Source of the DNA: Isoetes taiwanensis | Taxonomy: Eukaryota; Streptophyta; Lycopodiopsida; Isoetales; Isoetaceae | Direction of reading: 5' to 3' | Length of the DNA: 64,000 nucleotides | Assembly: GCA_021234155.1 (NCBI GenBank) | Contig: JAJEKV010000031.1 | Coordinates: 9,664,698-9,728,697 of the forward strand | Part shown: positions 13,645-25,504 of the stretch, piece after piece | Position numbering within the stretch: the stretch's first letter is position 1 | Layout of the letters: every line of letters starts with the position of its first letter | Position numbers and translations under genes: made by a program | Notes under the pieces: generated by a model | The model's input: only the letters and a program-made list of their open reading frames with translations | Told to the model about the DNA's origin: nothing | The model's database searches: none

Positions 13645-15962
13645 TTTTTATTATATGACCATTTGGTGCTAAGATTATGATGTGCATGGAAACAAGGTAT
13701 GCATAAATAAGAAGTCAGAATTATACAACAAGATTGGCAATGGTCGCTGAAATTACATAATCGGGCTATGGATTTTGGTAAACATTCTCAGATGGCATGG
13801 CTTAGCATAATGCCAAGGATAAATCTCGAGATATGTACACATAAGACCTTTATAAAATTGGACCCTGGGCTTATAGCTATAGATGCCTTGGCCAATGGGG
13901 TTTATTTGAGAATAAATAAATGTTACATGTGTTAAGGGACATGAAACAAAAATAAACACTTGAGGCTACAAATTGTTACACTTTAGTGTTCCTGATATTC
14001 TCAGAACTTAGGTTCCTACGATACATACAAAGGTCGTAAGATGATGTTTTCCGCAAGAGAAGTAGCCGAAAGAAAAGAAAAATGGTATTTGAAACTTGGA
14101 TAATATTCACAGATATGTATAAAATTGTGCACACTCACTCCATGTGGTAAATCCGCTAAGGACAAGAGGCGTAATAAAATGCCAAGCAGCGGGGGGCACT
14201 GCTTGATAGTAATTCGCCCCTACAGAGTATAGATGCTAAGATTTGGGGCATTCCGGAAGGTCAGGAAACACCGTTAAATCAGCTGAAGAGCTAGAAATTT
14301 CTAAGGTAGCTGCTGGGAATGATGGGAATACTGAAAGAATGCGTATGAATGCGTATGTAGCATAGCTATAAAGGAGAAATAAAGAGCTTCTAGCCAAGTT
14401 CAAGAAAATGAAGATATCCCAGCTTACAATGATGGTCACACAAAGGAGGATTCTCGCAAATATAGCAAAGCAGCGAAATAACTCAAGGGGATTGCCCTCG
14501 AGCGAAAAACAAAACAAAGTTAATGCTAACCTATTTGCATTTATGCGTAATTTGCTAAGATATGAAAAAATAGTGCCAATTGAAAAAGCAAGAGAATCAT
14601 AGAGATTATGTAGATTGCTCAAATGCAATAGATGGAAAGATAAATAATAAAGGACTTCAGATGGTTTCATGTTTGAAGAAATTATAGATAAAATGCTAGA
14701 TCTGTGCTTACATGAATATGGAAGGGGCATGAGCTCAGATGGAGACTAAGCAAATAATGGTGCTAAATGAACCGTGACAACTAATATTAAGGCAAAGAAT
14801 GAGTAAATCCACTACAATTATATGATATAAGAGAAAAAGATGCTTTAGATAGAAGAAATGGCAGATTGGTAAAAATATACCACTGGTGCTTTTACGCTTT
14901 TATCTATGTTAGGTCCGTGGCCGTACTCAGATCTATGATAGATTTCATCGCTGGAATTTGGCCGATCCTACTTCCAAGCAGATACACCTATTGCCGATAG
15001 ATAATGCATTTGTCAAGTATTCTAAAATAACAGTCTCAGTGATAGTGTGAGTATACAATGTCAGTTTTATGCTGACATAATTGCATAGGAAGTTACTTGA
15101 TTGCACTACACTTGCCGCACTAATGATGTATGCACAAAGAAATATAAATGATTAGTTGGGTCAGGAGCATGACTCCAAGGTAAGGAGTACCATGTGACTA
15201 TATGTCGATAATTACACTACATGCTAGTCGAATCGGCCGGTAATTAGGACAAGATATGCATTTCGCTGCTCATAAGTCCCGAACTGAAAGTTATTTCAAT
15301 GATTACATATCGACACTAGTACCATTAAAGTCATGCAGAATACTCCAAGAAACTCCATCGCTACCTTAGTAGCTTAGCTCTACGTCATTGGCTAATCGCC
15401 CTTGGTTCTACCGCAGTGTAACTGTGTTTCTTGCTCCATGCTTTGATGTTTTAGCTTATGGTTTGGGATTCCGCAAGGGCTCTTCAAGTAAGCCTGCTCC
15501 AATATGGAGATTTTATTTCAATGAGAAAGACTTGACTGTTAATTTACTTGTTAAAATGCTTAGATCTGCATATTAGCTGACTAAAGCTTGAATTGTACAT
15601 TTGTGAATTTAAGATATGAGTTCAATCTATGGAATATGCCCTACCATTATTCTTATATGGTTATGATGCAATAGCTTAGATAGTGTATTCTATTTGAAAA
15701 AAAGGCAAAGGTAGAGTTGGTCGCTTCGAAAATAGTAAATGTCGCATCTTTGAAATACAAGGATGTTCTGGCACAATAATTGTGTATTAATGATGAAATG
15801 TTCAAGATACCAATTAGATTTCTTATGTTGGTTATAAAGTATAAAATAATTGTGTTATGACCTTATCCTAGCTTAGGAAAGAATAATTGCACTTCCCTAA
15901 GGTCGCTAAGGCGTGACTTGATATTTCCAAAAGAGGAATTATCAAGGATGGAAGTCCGAAAC
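13645..15962 (+). repeat. 2.4-kb direct repeat, copy B
   Basis: This is the second copy of the unit at 10,499-12,873. It is slightly shorter, with many small indels relative to copy A. Several differences replace CAG or CTG in copy A with CG or CCG here, for example in the block near 14,935-15,005. A 164-codon open frame on the minus strand (14,236-14,730) lies opposite the coding-like plus-strand frame and is probably its shadow. Confidence 0.85.
14245..14745 (+). pseudogene. Coding-like relic inside repeat copy B, family unknown
   Basis: One plus-strand frame stays mostly open for about 165 codons, interrupted by a few stops near 14,360, 14,600 and 14,645. It is rich in Lys, Arg, Glu and Leu, as a helical protein would be. 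Recognisable stretches include SAEELEISKVAAG, KELLAKFKKMK and SRGLPSSEKQNKVNANLFAF. Copy A carries pieces of the same text with frameshifts. I do not recognise the protein. A retroelement or transposon protein is the likely source because it lies in a repeat. Confidence 0.3.
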
Positions 15963-17839
15963 TTTTTTTTGTGTCACTCTTGGAACGCAGATGCCATACC
16001 TCCCTTATGTATAAACGTAAGATCCCTGCATAAATGAGGAAAATGGTATAGTCGACTAAGATAATATAGCTGCATTCTATGTACACATACTTTATGCTTT
16101 TTTTCATTTCAATTCAACTTTGATTTGGCGGTATCATTGCTTTATGCCAAATCAAAGGCTAGTCAATTCTTGATCACAATCTTCTTAAAAAATTCAATGG
16201 TGCAAAATAAACAATACAAAAGAACACAATGCTCTAGCAAAGCTGAGCATGAAGTAGCGTGGACTGCCATGTCGAAATGAAGAGAAGGAAAGGAAAGAAT
16301 GATGTTGGTAGCAAAGGAAAGATTCATATGACCCCAGCAACCCCAAGAGCAAAAAGGAAGGCGGATGCACACAGAAGAAAATTGAGGGTTTTTCTGTGTC
16401 CCCACTTTCCCTTCATATATTCCCCTCACAAGTTCTCTTGAACACAATGGCACAATGTTCGACAACGATGAAATGATGCCAAAACACTACTCTTTGGAAA
16501 CCCCTCGATGAGTTGAGTTCAATGGCACTAGTTCTGCTCAGTTCTAACCCATTCATTGCAAGTTCTAGGTGTTTGAACTAGTTTGTAAGCATATAATGCA
16601 ATCTTAATTACTATATGACGTGTCATTTATAAACTTTAATTGTAATGCCATTAGTGTTTGAATGAGATGTGTCATAAAAGTTTTGTCATTAATTACAGCA
16701 TCTTCTCCTAGTGCGGCGCTGTTGTTGCAGTCTCTTCGCCATTGTGTGATGTTTGGGAAGCCGTTTGTGCATGTGGAGTTTCCATGTAAGTAATCAAGTT
16801 GTATGGTCTCAGCCTTCCCACATGCATCCCTTTTCACGGGTGTTGCGGCTCGATCATATGTGCGGTGTTTCTTCAAATAGATTATGCCTATCACCACTTT
16901 CTCCTTTCTCTTGGGTTCCTACCCCCAAGACTTGTTCCCTTGGCTGCTACCATATGCATGCTCTGACAAGAAGTCTATTGGAGGCGAAGCCGTGGCTCAC
17001 CTGGAGGATTGGTAATGGCCGCCTAGCTTCGCGGGGAGTTCTTTCGAGTCACTTTCTACTCGAGGGCAGCCGACTGGCCATTCGGGAACAAGTGGCAGGA
17101 GTATTCACACATACCTATAGTCCTCGTGATGATGGTGGTGCATGTTTGGAAGGTTCATCCTGATGTTGTAGTCTTCTTTTGTTTTGTTTTCGCCTGTTAA
17201 TGGTGTCAGTTATTCATGACACCGTCAGCAAGTGTGGGCTCTCAAGTAGCTCTCGGTTCTCATGTATGTTTCTGGCTTGGACGTGTAATAAGACAACCTG
17301 AATGCAAATACCAATCTATTTCTTATCATTATATCTCTAGTTAATAGAGTGGGATTATCAAGAAGGTAAGGATAGATTCGACATGCTTTATAGCTTAGTT
17401 TACCTTAAAGCTTCTATACTGAGTAAATTGCCTTAGGCTCTGAATATCTCGAACTTAATCCATGACTGTTGTAAATTTTCTTTTTTATCTGCATTTACCG
17501 TCAACCGTGGTACCTGCTGCATTCCAGACGTTATACCTTTGTGGATATTTGAGTGCTGAACAACCAGAGTTTCCCTTAAGGGGCGAATCTTCACTAAAAT
17601 GCTATTTTTTATGATTGTTTTATATTTTAATGCTAAGGTATTAGGTTGCTCAAGATCGCTAACCCGCGACCGCCAGCCCAATTACCTAACAATCATGGTC
17701 AGCTTCCTGTTTGCAAAATTGCTTCGCTGATTCTCGGCGTTAGCTGACGGCCGGGCGAGGCAAAGAGATACGAGCTCCTCACTCCAGCAGATTCAGACTC
17801 CGACACTCAACCATTGACCACATCTTCACATTGCGAAGC
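15963..17839. other. Unrecognised stretch between repeat copy B and the first LINE
   Basis: It starts with a T-run after the repeat end. Frames of up to 136 codons (16,753-17,163 plus; 16,163-16,465 and 16,604-16,897 minus) match no family I know and show no splice or promoter context. I see no gene I can support. Confidence 0.5.
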
Positions 17840-19458
17840 TTCGCTTGAAGACAACAGAACCGTCAGATCTATATTGTTGCTTCGTGGATTTTGCAAAGGC
17901 ATTTGACATCGCGGCCTCGAAAACTATGGGCAAGATTATGGCGCCAAATTTGGGTTCCTGGGGAGATTTTAAGTGCACGCAAAGCAGGCTGTGCTTTATG
18001 AAGATGCTCTGCCTACAAGTACCGCATAAGCCAACCATTTGATAGTAGTATTCGGTTCGCCAGGATGCCCTCTCTCTCCCAACATTGTTCGGGGCTTTAC
18101 ATTGATCAATTGGAGAGCTGGCTTGCCGATAATGGGGGGCTTACTTGCTCATCTTCTACCGCATCATCAAGCGCTTACGATATGTCAGATGATGTGACCT
18201 CCTACTACACACTGCCAGATATGCAACGCATATCTCGATGCCCCGACACATTTTGTCAAGCAACTCGACATGGCTAACTTGGCCAAGACTAAGGTGGTTT
18301 TCTATATCATCTTCACGAATACCGAGGATCCTCCTCCTTCCGCTATCGGGAGGGCGTATCGAAGTAGCATCCATACAAATATTTGGGAGTGGGAGTTTCC
18401 GCCTACTATGCACTGACACATCCATACGGCCACGAAGTTACTTGGGCCGGAAAGCACTATATGCAATGCAAAACAATAATAGTCAAGGAGGGAGTTGTAT
18501 GATTGACCCATCACCACACTGCTCAAAGTCTTGGGAGCCCGCCCTTTATAATTTTGTGGAAGTATGGGGCCCAAAGAGATCCCTCGCCACTTGAATGACT
18601 TGGAGCAAAAGTGTAAAGCCCTTCTTGGTACGAGCACTAGGTGAAGTCCACAAATCCCATATCATCAAATTCTAACAGAAATGTGACTCTGCTCTTCGCA
18701 GAGGGCTACGCAGTCTTGATCGCCACATCGTCTATTTCGTATAGTGGTCAACATGGACGATGCTCGCCTCCCAAACTAGCTTATATCATGGCAATGGGGC
18801 CACAACGCCTCAAGGCCTCACTGAGGAAAAGAGAGTCATAATGGATGGCTAGATGGAATGTGCAGTGAGAACAGCATACATGTGCAAACAGAGGCGTGAT
18901 CGCCATAGTTTGAGGTATTATCTTGACGCTTTGCTTCATCGCCATTGTTGGGATGCCGGGCCAGCCAATATAAGGTCAGTCAAGACGCCAAAGACACTAC
19001 CGCCACACATAAATCCCACATTGGAACGAGGCCCACACGCGCTACCTTATACCCACTTGCCCATGAAAAGACGCAGATCATCGCCTTCTCCATTCAAGAC
19101 AGCCAGGCACATCATCTTCAATTGAGACAAAGTGTGGATTGTGAGCCACGCCAAAGATGTGTACCACGCCGCCAAATGGGAGAGTCATTGGAGGATGAAT
19201 CTCATACTCCTTCAAAGCGTCTTTCCCAAAGATATGATCGCAATCCCGACGCGCTTATGCTAGAGTTGGTCGTGCCCGCCAGCCGCTACATGTGATATAT
19301 CTTATCCCGTGAGCATTTGATGCTAGATCATACCTTCAGAGGTCATGGACATGCGATCAGCTATGTCCTCTGCAAGACTTGACATGTACATACACATTTA
19401 TTTCTCATGATGATGTATACTGTACGCTTGATAAAGATTCTTATTATCACACTTGCCG

Positions 19459-19478
19459 AAAACCCTCGGCTGGGTTTT
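19459..19478 (+). other. LINE 3'-end stem-loop, copy 1
   Basis: AAAACCC, a six-base loop and GGGTTTT form a seven-pair stem about 80 bp before the TATTC tail. Two other LINE copies keep the stem with different bases in the last pairs (20,460-20,481, and about 34,310-34,335 on the minus strand), which suggests it is conserved as a structure. Confidence 0.55.
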
Positions 19479-19557
19479 AACCCGACAAGAATAAGTTTGT
19501 CAAGGCTTCTTCCGGGTCCCATAGGCCGCATTGGTCTCAAAGTGGACGCATAAAAAC

Positions 19558-19577
19558 TATTCTATTCTATTCTATTC
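19558..19577 (+). repeat. (TATTC)4 LINE 3' tail
   Basis: Four exact TATTC units end the plus-strand LINE. Three other places in the window carry the same or a similar pentamer tail after a TGGACGTTAAAA-like motif, so the tail belongs to the element and is not chance. Confidence 0.75.
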
Positions 19578-20352
19578 TTTATTTATTATTCTTTTGAAGT
19601 TCAGCCTATTCTCTACTTAAATGAGCTCACGCTTTGCCTGGCCGTTTGGCCAAGACGAAGGCATGATTGATGGTATTTCGCTACCGATCCCTCATAGAAG
19701 TCGAACACTTTTTTGTAGGTTCGCCACCATGGTTAAAAAGGTCTAACTTTTTATTCCTTATAAAGCTACAGACGTAAAATATCAAGGTTAGAGCTTACTC
19801 TTTTATGCTTCAATCATTGTCCTTTGTTTAAAAAAGTCTTGCAGAGCCATTTCTTTGATGGATATCTATGCTTACCTTAATAGCTTTATCAGAAGGAGGT
19901 CTTTCTTGCCTTTATTTGATATCTAGCTCGATAATCGTGGCTCTTCAAGATAATCCATGGTAACAAGAAAATATTTTATAAAGATTATTAAGTTATCTCA
20001 TAGGTTTTTTCATATAGTTTTGAGAAAATCATTGCTTATAGTTGCTGCTATACATGACATTCATTAAGATGTGGTAGGTTTCAAGCTCAATAATCATTCT
20101 AAGTAAGGTTTACTCATACTAGCTTCAGAGTCTTCAAAGGTAAAATATTTGATAAAAGCAAAGTGCTTTTTGATTTGTCTCGATTCTTCCTGACCCCATG
20201 CATTAAGTACAAACTTGTTTCACATTTCTCTTTTCTAAAAATGCAAAGATGGCACTATCTTCCTCATTTTTATTCCCTTGTTGTCGTGGCTATAGACCAA
20301 CTATTATGTTTTATTGAAGATGTTTTTACTCATTGACATTGTTTAAGATCTA
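19578..20352. other. AT-rich spacer between two LINE tails
   Basis: No gene or known element is visible. The spacer is flanked by LINE 3' tails pointing toward each other, so it may be the original host sequence between two independent insertions. Confidence 0.5.
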
Positions 20353-20880
20353 AGAATAGAATAGAATAGAATAGAATAAATTTTTAACGTTCATCTAAGA
20401 CCAATAGGTCATAGGACTCCATATTAATGGGTATTAGTACAATCATTACTACTAGATTAAAAACCTCACTTCGAAGGTTTTCAAGGGAAAACCTTGGCAA
20501 GAATGATGATACCAGATGCTGCAGATAATGACTACCGAGGGCCTGCCAAGAATTGCGCACGCTTATCTAGAACCTCAAGTATGTATAATGCCAAGTCATG
20601 CACACATGGTGCTCCGGTAGTTGTGGAAGCTGCGGGAATGGAATGCTAAGGTCGTGAATGATTCTGACTATCTCAAAAAGCAGGCAACTCGTGAGTATGG
20701 TGGCTTTCATCTTCAATAACTTGTAACCGCAACATGCACATACCTCGCCAAGAATTCGGGCCGGCCTCCCATCTACCCGCCTCAATCCAGACTGCGGGAC
20801 CCGTATGCATTGATGCAATAGCTACAAGCTTGTTCCTCGACAACAGAAGCAAGCAAATAAGCTTGGGGCCCCGTGCCAAG
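20353..20880 (-). mobile_element. LINE 3'-end fragment, minus strand
   Basis: Read on the minus strand, the segment ends with a stem-loop (20,460-20,481), a CCTATTGGTCTTAGATGAACG motif and then TATTC units (20,353-20,379 on the plus strand as AATAG repeats). This matches the end of the 17.8-19.6 kb LINE in order and spacing. Homology is clear only for about 130 bp; the extent to 20,880 is an estimate based on the open but unrecognised minus-strand frames. Confidence 0.55.
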
Positions 20881-23044
20881 GTGGATTTATGTGTGCATGA
20901 TAATAGAGAATGTTAAGCAATGTGAATGTGCCGCCAATATATAATGTGCATCAAGGATATCTCAACTACCTACTTATATGTTGGTAATTATATGTTGGTA
21001 ATATCATCTCGCTTCTTTTCTCGCAAGTATTTGGCACATGTAGGCACGCTAGACAAGAAGTACATCCATCATTACATCACATATACTATGTTACTTAAAA
21101 AGATATTTACATAGTAAACCTTCTTATAGAGATGTATTGTACTATGGAATACGATCATATAATTATTGCTAGTTATGCTTGGCAAGATGATGAGGATAGA
21201 AGTTCAAATGACGGGCCAACAAAAGTCTTCAAATATGTGCAAGAAAGGTTATCTAGTTTTAGGTAGGAAGATGCACAATTACATCTTACACAATGAGGTT
21301 GGGGGCAGCGATATCAATAAGTGAATGCAATCGATTGAAATTATGTATTCTAAGTTGTAGTTATAAAAGAAGCATGTGAAATATTGTAACCAAAAGCCCG
21401 AAAGCATAATGTGATTTCTTAACCGCATGATTGCGTATCCGCCATTTCAAGGAGGCACTTGAACAAGCCAGATGATGTTGAAAGATGTAATGCCCACAAT
21501 AACATCACTCTGTTAACATTCTATCCGCATGCACCGCAGTACCTGAAAACGCGTGATTTCTAAATCGGGCATTGATCGCATCATTCAGCCATTTCTCACT
21601 TGTTAAAGATTCCCCGCCGCATGCATATATGCGAAAGCATGGAAAGTCTGCTACTACTTTTCAGATCCATGAGCACCTATCATCGTCTCCGTATAGAACA
21701 TTTCACTTGTATATGATTGATATCCTGGATGCTTAGGTCTTGAACTAATTCGAATCTTCACTCACAACAAATGAGCCAAGAGCTAAAAACATCAATTTTA
21801 ACATGTAACAAATGGTGAATGCATGAATACCTTGGATCGACAAGTCGAGGTGAATGTGTGACGAGAGATAATCAAGTCTACTTGACAAATGTGATGTGCA
21901 AAACTCCAAAGTTTGCATCAAATCATTATAGAAATAACACCTGCTCAATTTTTACTAGGGTTTCATGTATATGCTCGCCTCTATACATTAAGTCCATATA
22001 TTCATACAATACATAAAAGTTCAAAAAATGTAGCTTATGTCATCCAAAAGTGTGTTCAAACAATAGTTTATTGTGAAACCACATAATCAAAAGTAGTGGT
22101 CAATAAAAGGATAGTTTGTTGTTGTGAAGCTCGCAGTTATATAAGCATGAAATTATTGTTTTTACGTGTAGATCAATGTTGTTCATCATATATTCGCCTT
22201 TTGGGTACTATGTGTGCTAATGTCCACAAAAGAAAAAAATTCACATTCAGCTAACTTAAATTGTGAAATTCGCCTCGTGTTTAAATCCTTGGTAATAATT
22301 TAAAAGGTTTCTTAAGGAAACCTCAGGAACAATCATCATATGTTTCATTAACAAAACCCATGTGCCAGAAAGAATGCAAGCTTGCACTTTTCTATTAGCT
22401 TCACCTTTTCTGAAAATTAAAGACACTTGATTTCATGCTTCAGAAAGTTTTTTCATAATAGATGAGGTGTGAGACATATTATTAAATTGGATGAATGCTG
22501 ATCCTGATAATTGATGTAGCATATAATCTTGGGCTCAATAAAATGGGACCGAATAATCTAAATTTCAATAGCTCTTACAGCTTCTGCGATTGAGATGAAG
22601 AATGGATTGCCTTCCGCGCTCACCCTGCCAAAGCCAGGCGCGTTCGGGAATATGTCCCCATGTTCCCCAAGCCTCCTCAAGGCTGATCTTACTACAAATT
22701 AAAGCATATGCTACTTTATGATCTCCATTTTATATAAAAGCTCCAATGGCAATCTCCAGCTGCATATAAGAATACAACATACATGCGATACAAGTCAAAT
22801 AATGGGATATAACATACATTGCCCTCTATACGAATTTGGCTGCTAACATTGTGCTTATTTGAATATGTTCTTATGGAGTAAGCTTCTTTGCTTTTTCAAA
22901 CTCACAAATTGCACAATGTTGTTTAATGCCATCAACTGAAGCCATCGGATCTCCAGATTCTCATCGGCGAGTATGCATCTCTCCCATGCATATCTCAAAG
23001 ATCCGGCTGCTTGGGGATGCTCTTCTTATTTTTAAGTGTGTCCT
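20881..23044. other. Unrecognised AT-rich stretch
   Basis: No protein, RNA gene or repeat family is recognised. Short frames at 21,745-22,016 overlap on both strands. Nothing else stands out. Confidence 0.5.
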
Positions 23045-23441
23045 TCATCGACTTCATCTAAGATTTTCTCCTCTCTAACAGCCTCTCGACTCTTTTCTTC
23101 GATACCAAAGCAGGGAGTGGATTTCTTCCGCTTGGTTTGCCACCAAGGCCTTTTCCATGTTGTGAGTTGTGACGTTGTTCTTCCCTAATCTTGTCTCTTT
23201 TTGGCTATCCTTCAACCTTCTCGAATTCTATCCCCTTTTGATAAGGAAGTCTCTTTTTGCTCCGGGAGGTTTTTGTTTGTTTTCGCGCGCAGCCTTTATT
23301 CGAGAATGCCATAGATCCGTAGCCATCTGACAAGATTCTTGAAACAAACATGACGCTTCCCATGCATACATGCATTTTTGGGACTCGTTCGCTTAGATCG
23401 CTATTTCTTGCCGTTTGTGCTCTTTCATATCGACTTCTCAT
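23045..23441 (-). pseudogene. Basic coding-like relic, family unknown
   Basis: On the minus strand one frame reads for about 130 codons with a single internal stop (TAG just after FEKVEG, near 23,203) before a second stop near 23,064. The text is very rich in Lys and Arg, for example TSRSKKRLPYQKGIEFEK, then KIREEQRHNSQHGKGLGGK, then SKKRVERLLERRKS. That is unusual for random AT-rich DNA and resembles the tail of a nucleic-acid-binding protein, but I cannot name a family. It could be an exon of a gene or a pseudogene. Confidence 0.3.
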
Positions 23442-23914
23442 ATCTGCTGCTTCTTCCTCTCACAGCTTTTACCCATCCATCCTCCCTTAATGTGTGTATA
23501 TTATCAGAATTGGCACATGTGACCAAATTTCTCGTTTTACCGCACAGTTTTCCTATCGAGGATATTATACCAACTCTTGACTCCATGGTGAGGTCCTCCG
23601 TGCCAAACGTAGGTCAGAGGGGGCGCGTATATGAGGTTCACAATTCTACTTCTACCAATGTAATAGAAATGTAAGTCGGGTTAGCATTATTATGTTTACA
23701 GGGCCTACATGTAGGCTGGCTGAGCTTCCCATTGTCCCAAAGTTGTGCATCATGATGGTTTGATCTCTTTATTATGTTCTCTGCCTTTGATGCTCATGTG
23801 TTGAATTTCATTGGTTATACTGTCATTGTAGCACTTATTTCACATCAGATCTTGCGTCTTCGAATTGCTTATATTCTTGTTATCCAAGATTCAAGAGTGT
23901 TTTCATGCAATGGC

Positions 23915-24355
23915 TGTAACATTCCAAACCGACATGCCCTTAACCAACTGGGCAAAACTGCCTAGATGTTTATGAGTAATCGCTTCTACCCATTTAAGCT
24001 GGTGTCTCGGGAACACGACACCAAGATCCACTTAACAGGTCTCCCATGGGTCCGTTAGAATCTCTTCCACTAGAACTATGCTCGCCCTCAGTATCATGTA
24101 ATTCATCATGACACACAACCATTAATCAGATTCTCCACGACGGGACCACGTGTCATATGACATCCATGCTATTTGTGCCCCCATGGAGACTAACTTGGGC
24201 CTCGCTTCTCGATACCAATGTAACGCCTTATCCAACACATGCCTTAATCAATCAAGCAAACCGCTCAGACAAGCTATATAGTCAGCCGCTTCTACTCATT
24301 TAAGTCGCTCTGAATGCATACCAAGATCCACTCAAGAGGTCTCCTATGGGTCCAT
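23915..24355 (-). mobile_element. TRIM-like miniature LTR retrotransposon
   Basis: Two direct repeats of about 139 bp lie exactly 300 bp apart (23,915-24,053 and 24,219-24,353). Each starts TGTAAC on the plus strand and ends near ATGGGTCC. On the minus strand this gives LTRs that begin TGGACCC and end GTTACA. Directly inside the right-hand LTR the minus strand reads TTGGTATCGAGAAG, close to the initiator-Met primer-binding site TGGTATCAGAGC. Inside the left-hand LTR it has a purine run, GGAAGAGATT. The internal part is only about 165 bp and codes for nothing. The layout fits a TRIM. I could not find a matching target-site duplication. Confidence 0.6.
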
Positions 24356-25504
24356 ATAAAGGACAAAATGTGTGGGTCCCTTACTTAGTCATGACTAACT
24401 TTCATGTATGTGTGCAAAGGAATGAAGGTGATCGAGGATAGTGGCATTATATTTGGGGATTGTGGTTGAGTTGGAAGCCTTTGGTTGACTTGATAAAGTT
24501 GAATGGTATCTATTGAGAATATTGATTTCTTTGGATGTTAATATTACCTGATTATATTGAATTCATAAGCATTTGTCCATTGAATTTGGAGTATATAAGT
24601 TCAACTGTAATGAAGGTTCAGTTCTTCACCATCTACAATTTTATGTGTCAAGGTTAAACACACCAACATAGCGAGAGCCTTTGCAAGTTTTGAGACGATC
24701 CCGAGTTGCTAGGAGGGTCAACTCGGCAGGCTCGTCACAATCTGCTACGTCGATGGAAATGATACTACTGATAACAAAATGATAATAAGAAATTTCGCCA
24801 CTTTCATTGTGTCGAAAATGTAATGGCAGACAAAAGAATGGACCACATATGCTACCATCATCCACTGATATAATGCACAGGAGAAAAAGGGAGAGTAAAC
24901 TGCCAAGGCGATCACGCAATTCCGGTGTAAAAATATTTACTTTTGGCCGGAAATGGCATATCACCATCGTTACCCGTGGCTGAAAAACAATGGACACCCT
25001 CCCCAAAAACATGTTAAGTAGATGAGAAGGTACTGGTTCCATAAACCGCAGTACATACGTAAAAATCCTTTCGCTGGCTGTGCCGTACCACTTTATAAGC
25101 GCCCCTTGATAGCTTGCAAGATAGCGAACCAAGGTCTAAAATTCAACAAAATATGGTCAGCAAAATTACAAATAGCCAACCAAGAGGACTGCATCTATCT
25201 TCGTAGACAAAGCTCATCTTATCGCGCTCTATTTTTGGCGCTGAAAATGCTTCGGGACTTACGCATTCAAGGAGGGTCCGGCGAGTCGTATCATGGGCTC
25301 CTGAGCCGGTAATCATAAAATTCGAGGTGGGCGGATCATAGGCAGTTTTCATGGGCAGATGCACAGATTATGGACACCCTCCCTAATGTAATGGAGCCCT
25401 TCTATTACAGATTGAGGGGGAATGTTCGCCAGAATATTCCGTATCCCACGATAAGGGAGAATATTAAGCAAACAAACCTAACTAGGGCAGAAGGAAGAAC
25501 AGAG
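24356..25504. other. Region upstream of the proteasome gene
   Basis: This is probably the promoter and 5' untranslated region of the proteasome gene, but I can point to no certain TATA box. A 13-base string, ATGGACACCCTCC, occurs at about 24,988 and again at 25,370. A possible splice acceptor (TTCTATTACAG, ending at 25,411) would fit an intron in the 5' untranslated region. A 163-codon minus-strand frame (24,641-25,132) has no family resemblance and is most likely chance. Confidence 0.4.

Larger units (their letters stand above)
17840..19577 (+). mobile_element. LINE (non-LTR retrotransposon) fragment, plus strand
   Basis: A 5'-truncated LINE. Reverse-transcriptase motif A is visible as FVDFAKAFDI at about 17,885-17,915. 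Near 18,100 the text GLYIDQLESWLADNGG matches GLYIAQLENWLAENGA in the minus-strand LINE at 34.3-35.8 kb, so the two belong to one family. The catalytic YADD region near 18,175-18,200 is frame-scrambled. Further frames run to about 19,295 with many breaks. The 3' end has a short stem-loop (19,459-19,478), then GGTCTCAAAGTGGACG, A/T-rich sequence and four TATTC units ending at 19,577. The element is dead. Confidence 0.75.

Noticed and set aside
14236-14730. 164-codon minus-strand frame, rich in Leu, Phe and Ser
   Set aside because: It lies opposite the more protein-like plus-strand frame of repeat copy B; its hydrophobic text is the complement of Lys/Glu-rich codons.
10499-15962. Calling the 2.4-kb repeats an LTR pair
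   Set aside because: No TG...CA ends, primer-binding site, polypurine tract or target duplication could be found, so only a direct repeat is claimed.
24641-25132. 163-codon minus-strand frame upstream of the proteasome gene
   Set aside because: No recognisable domain, no splice or promoter context, and it overlaps other frames in the probable promoter of the plus-strand gene.
25370-25504. Upstream ATG extending the proteasome frame by 45 residues
   Set aside because: Alpha-4 subunits start at the MSRRYDSR residue; the extension has no counterpart in the family and may be 5' untranslated sequence.
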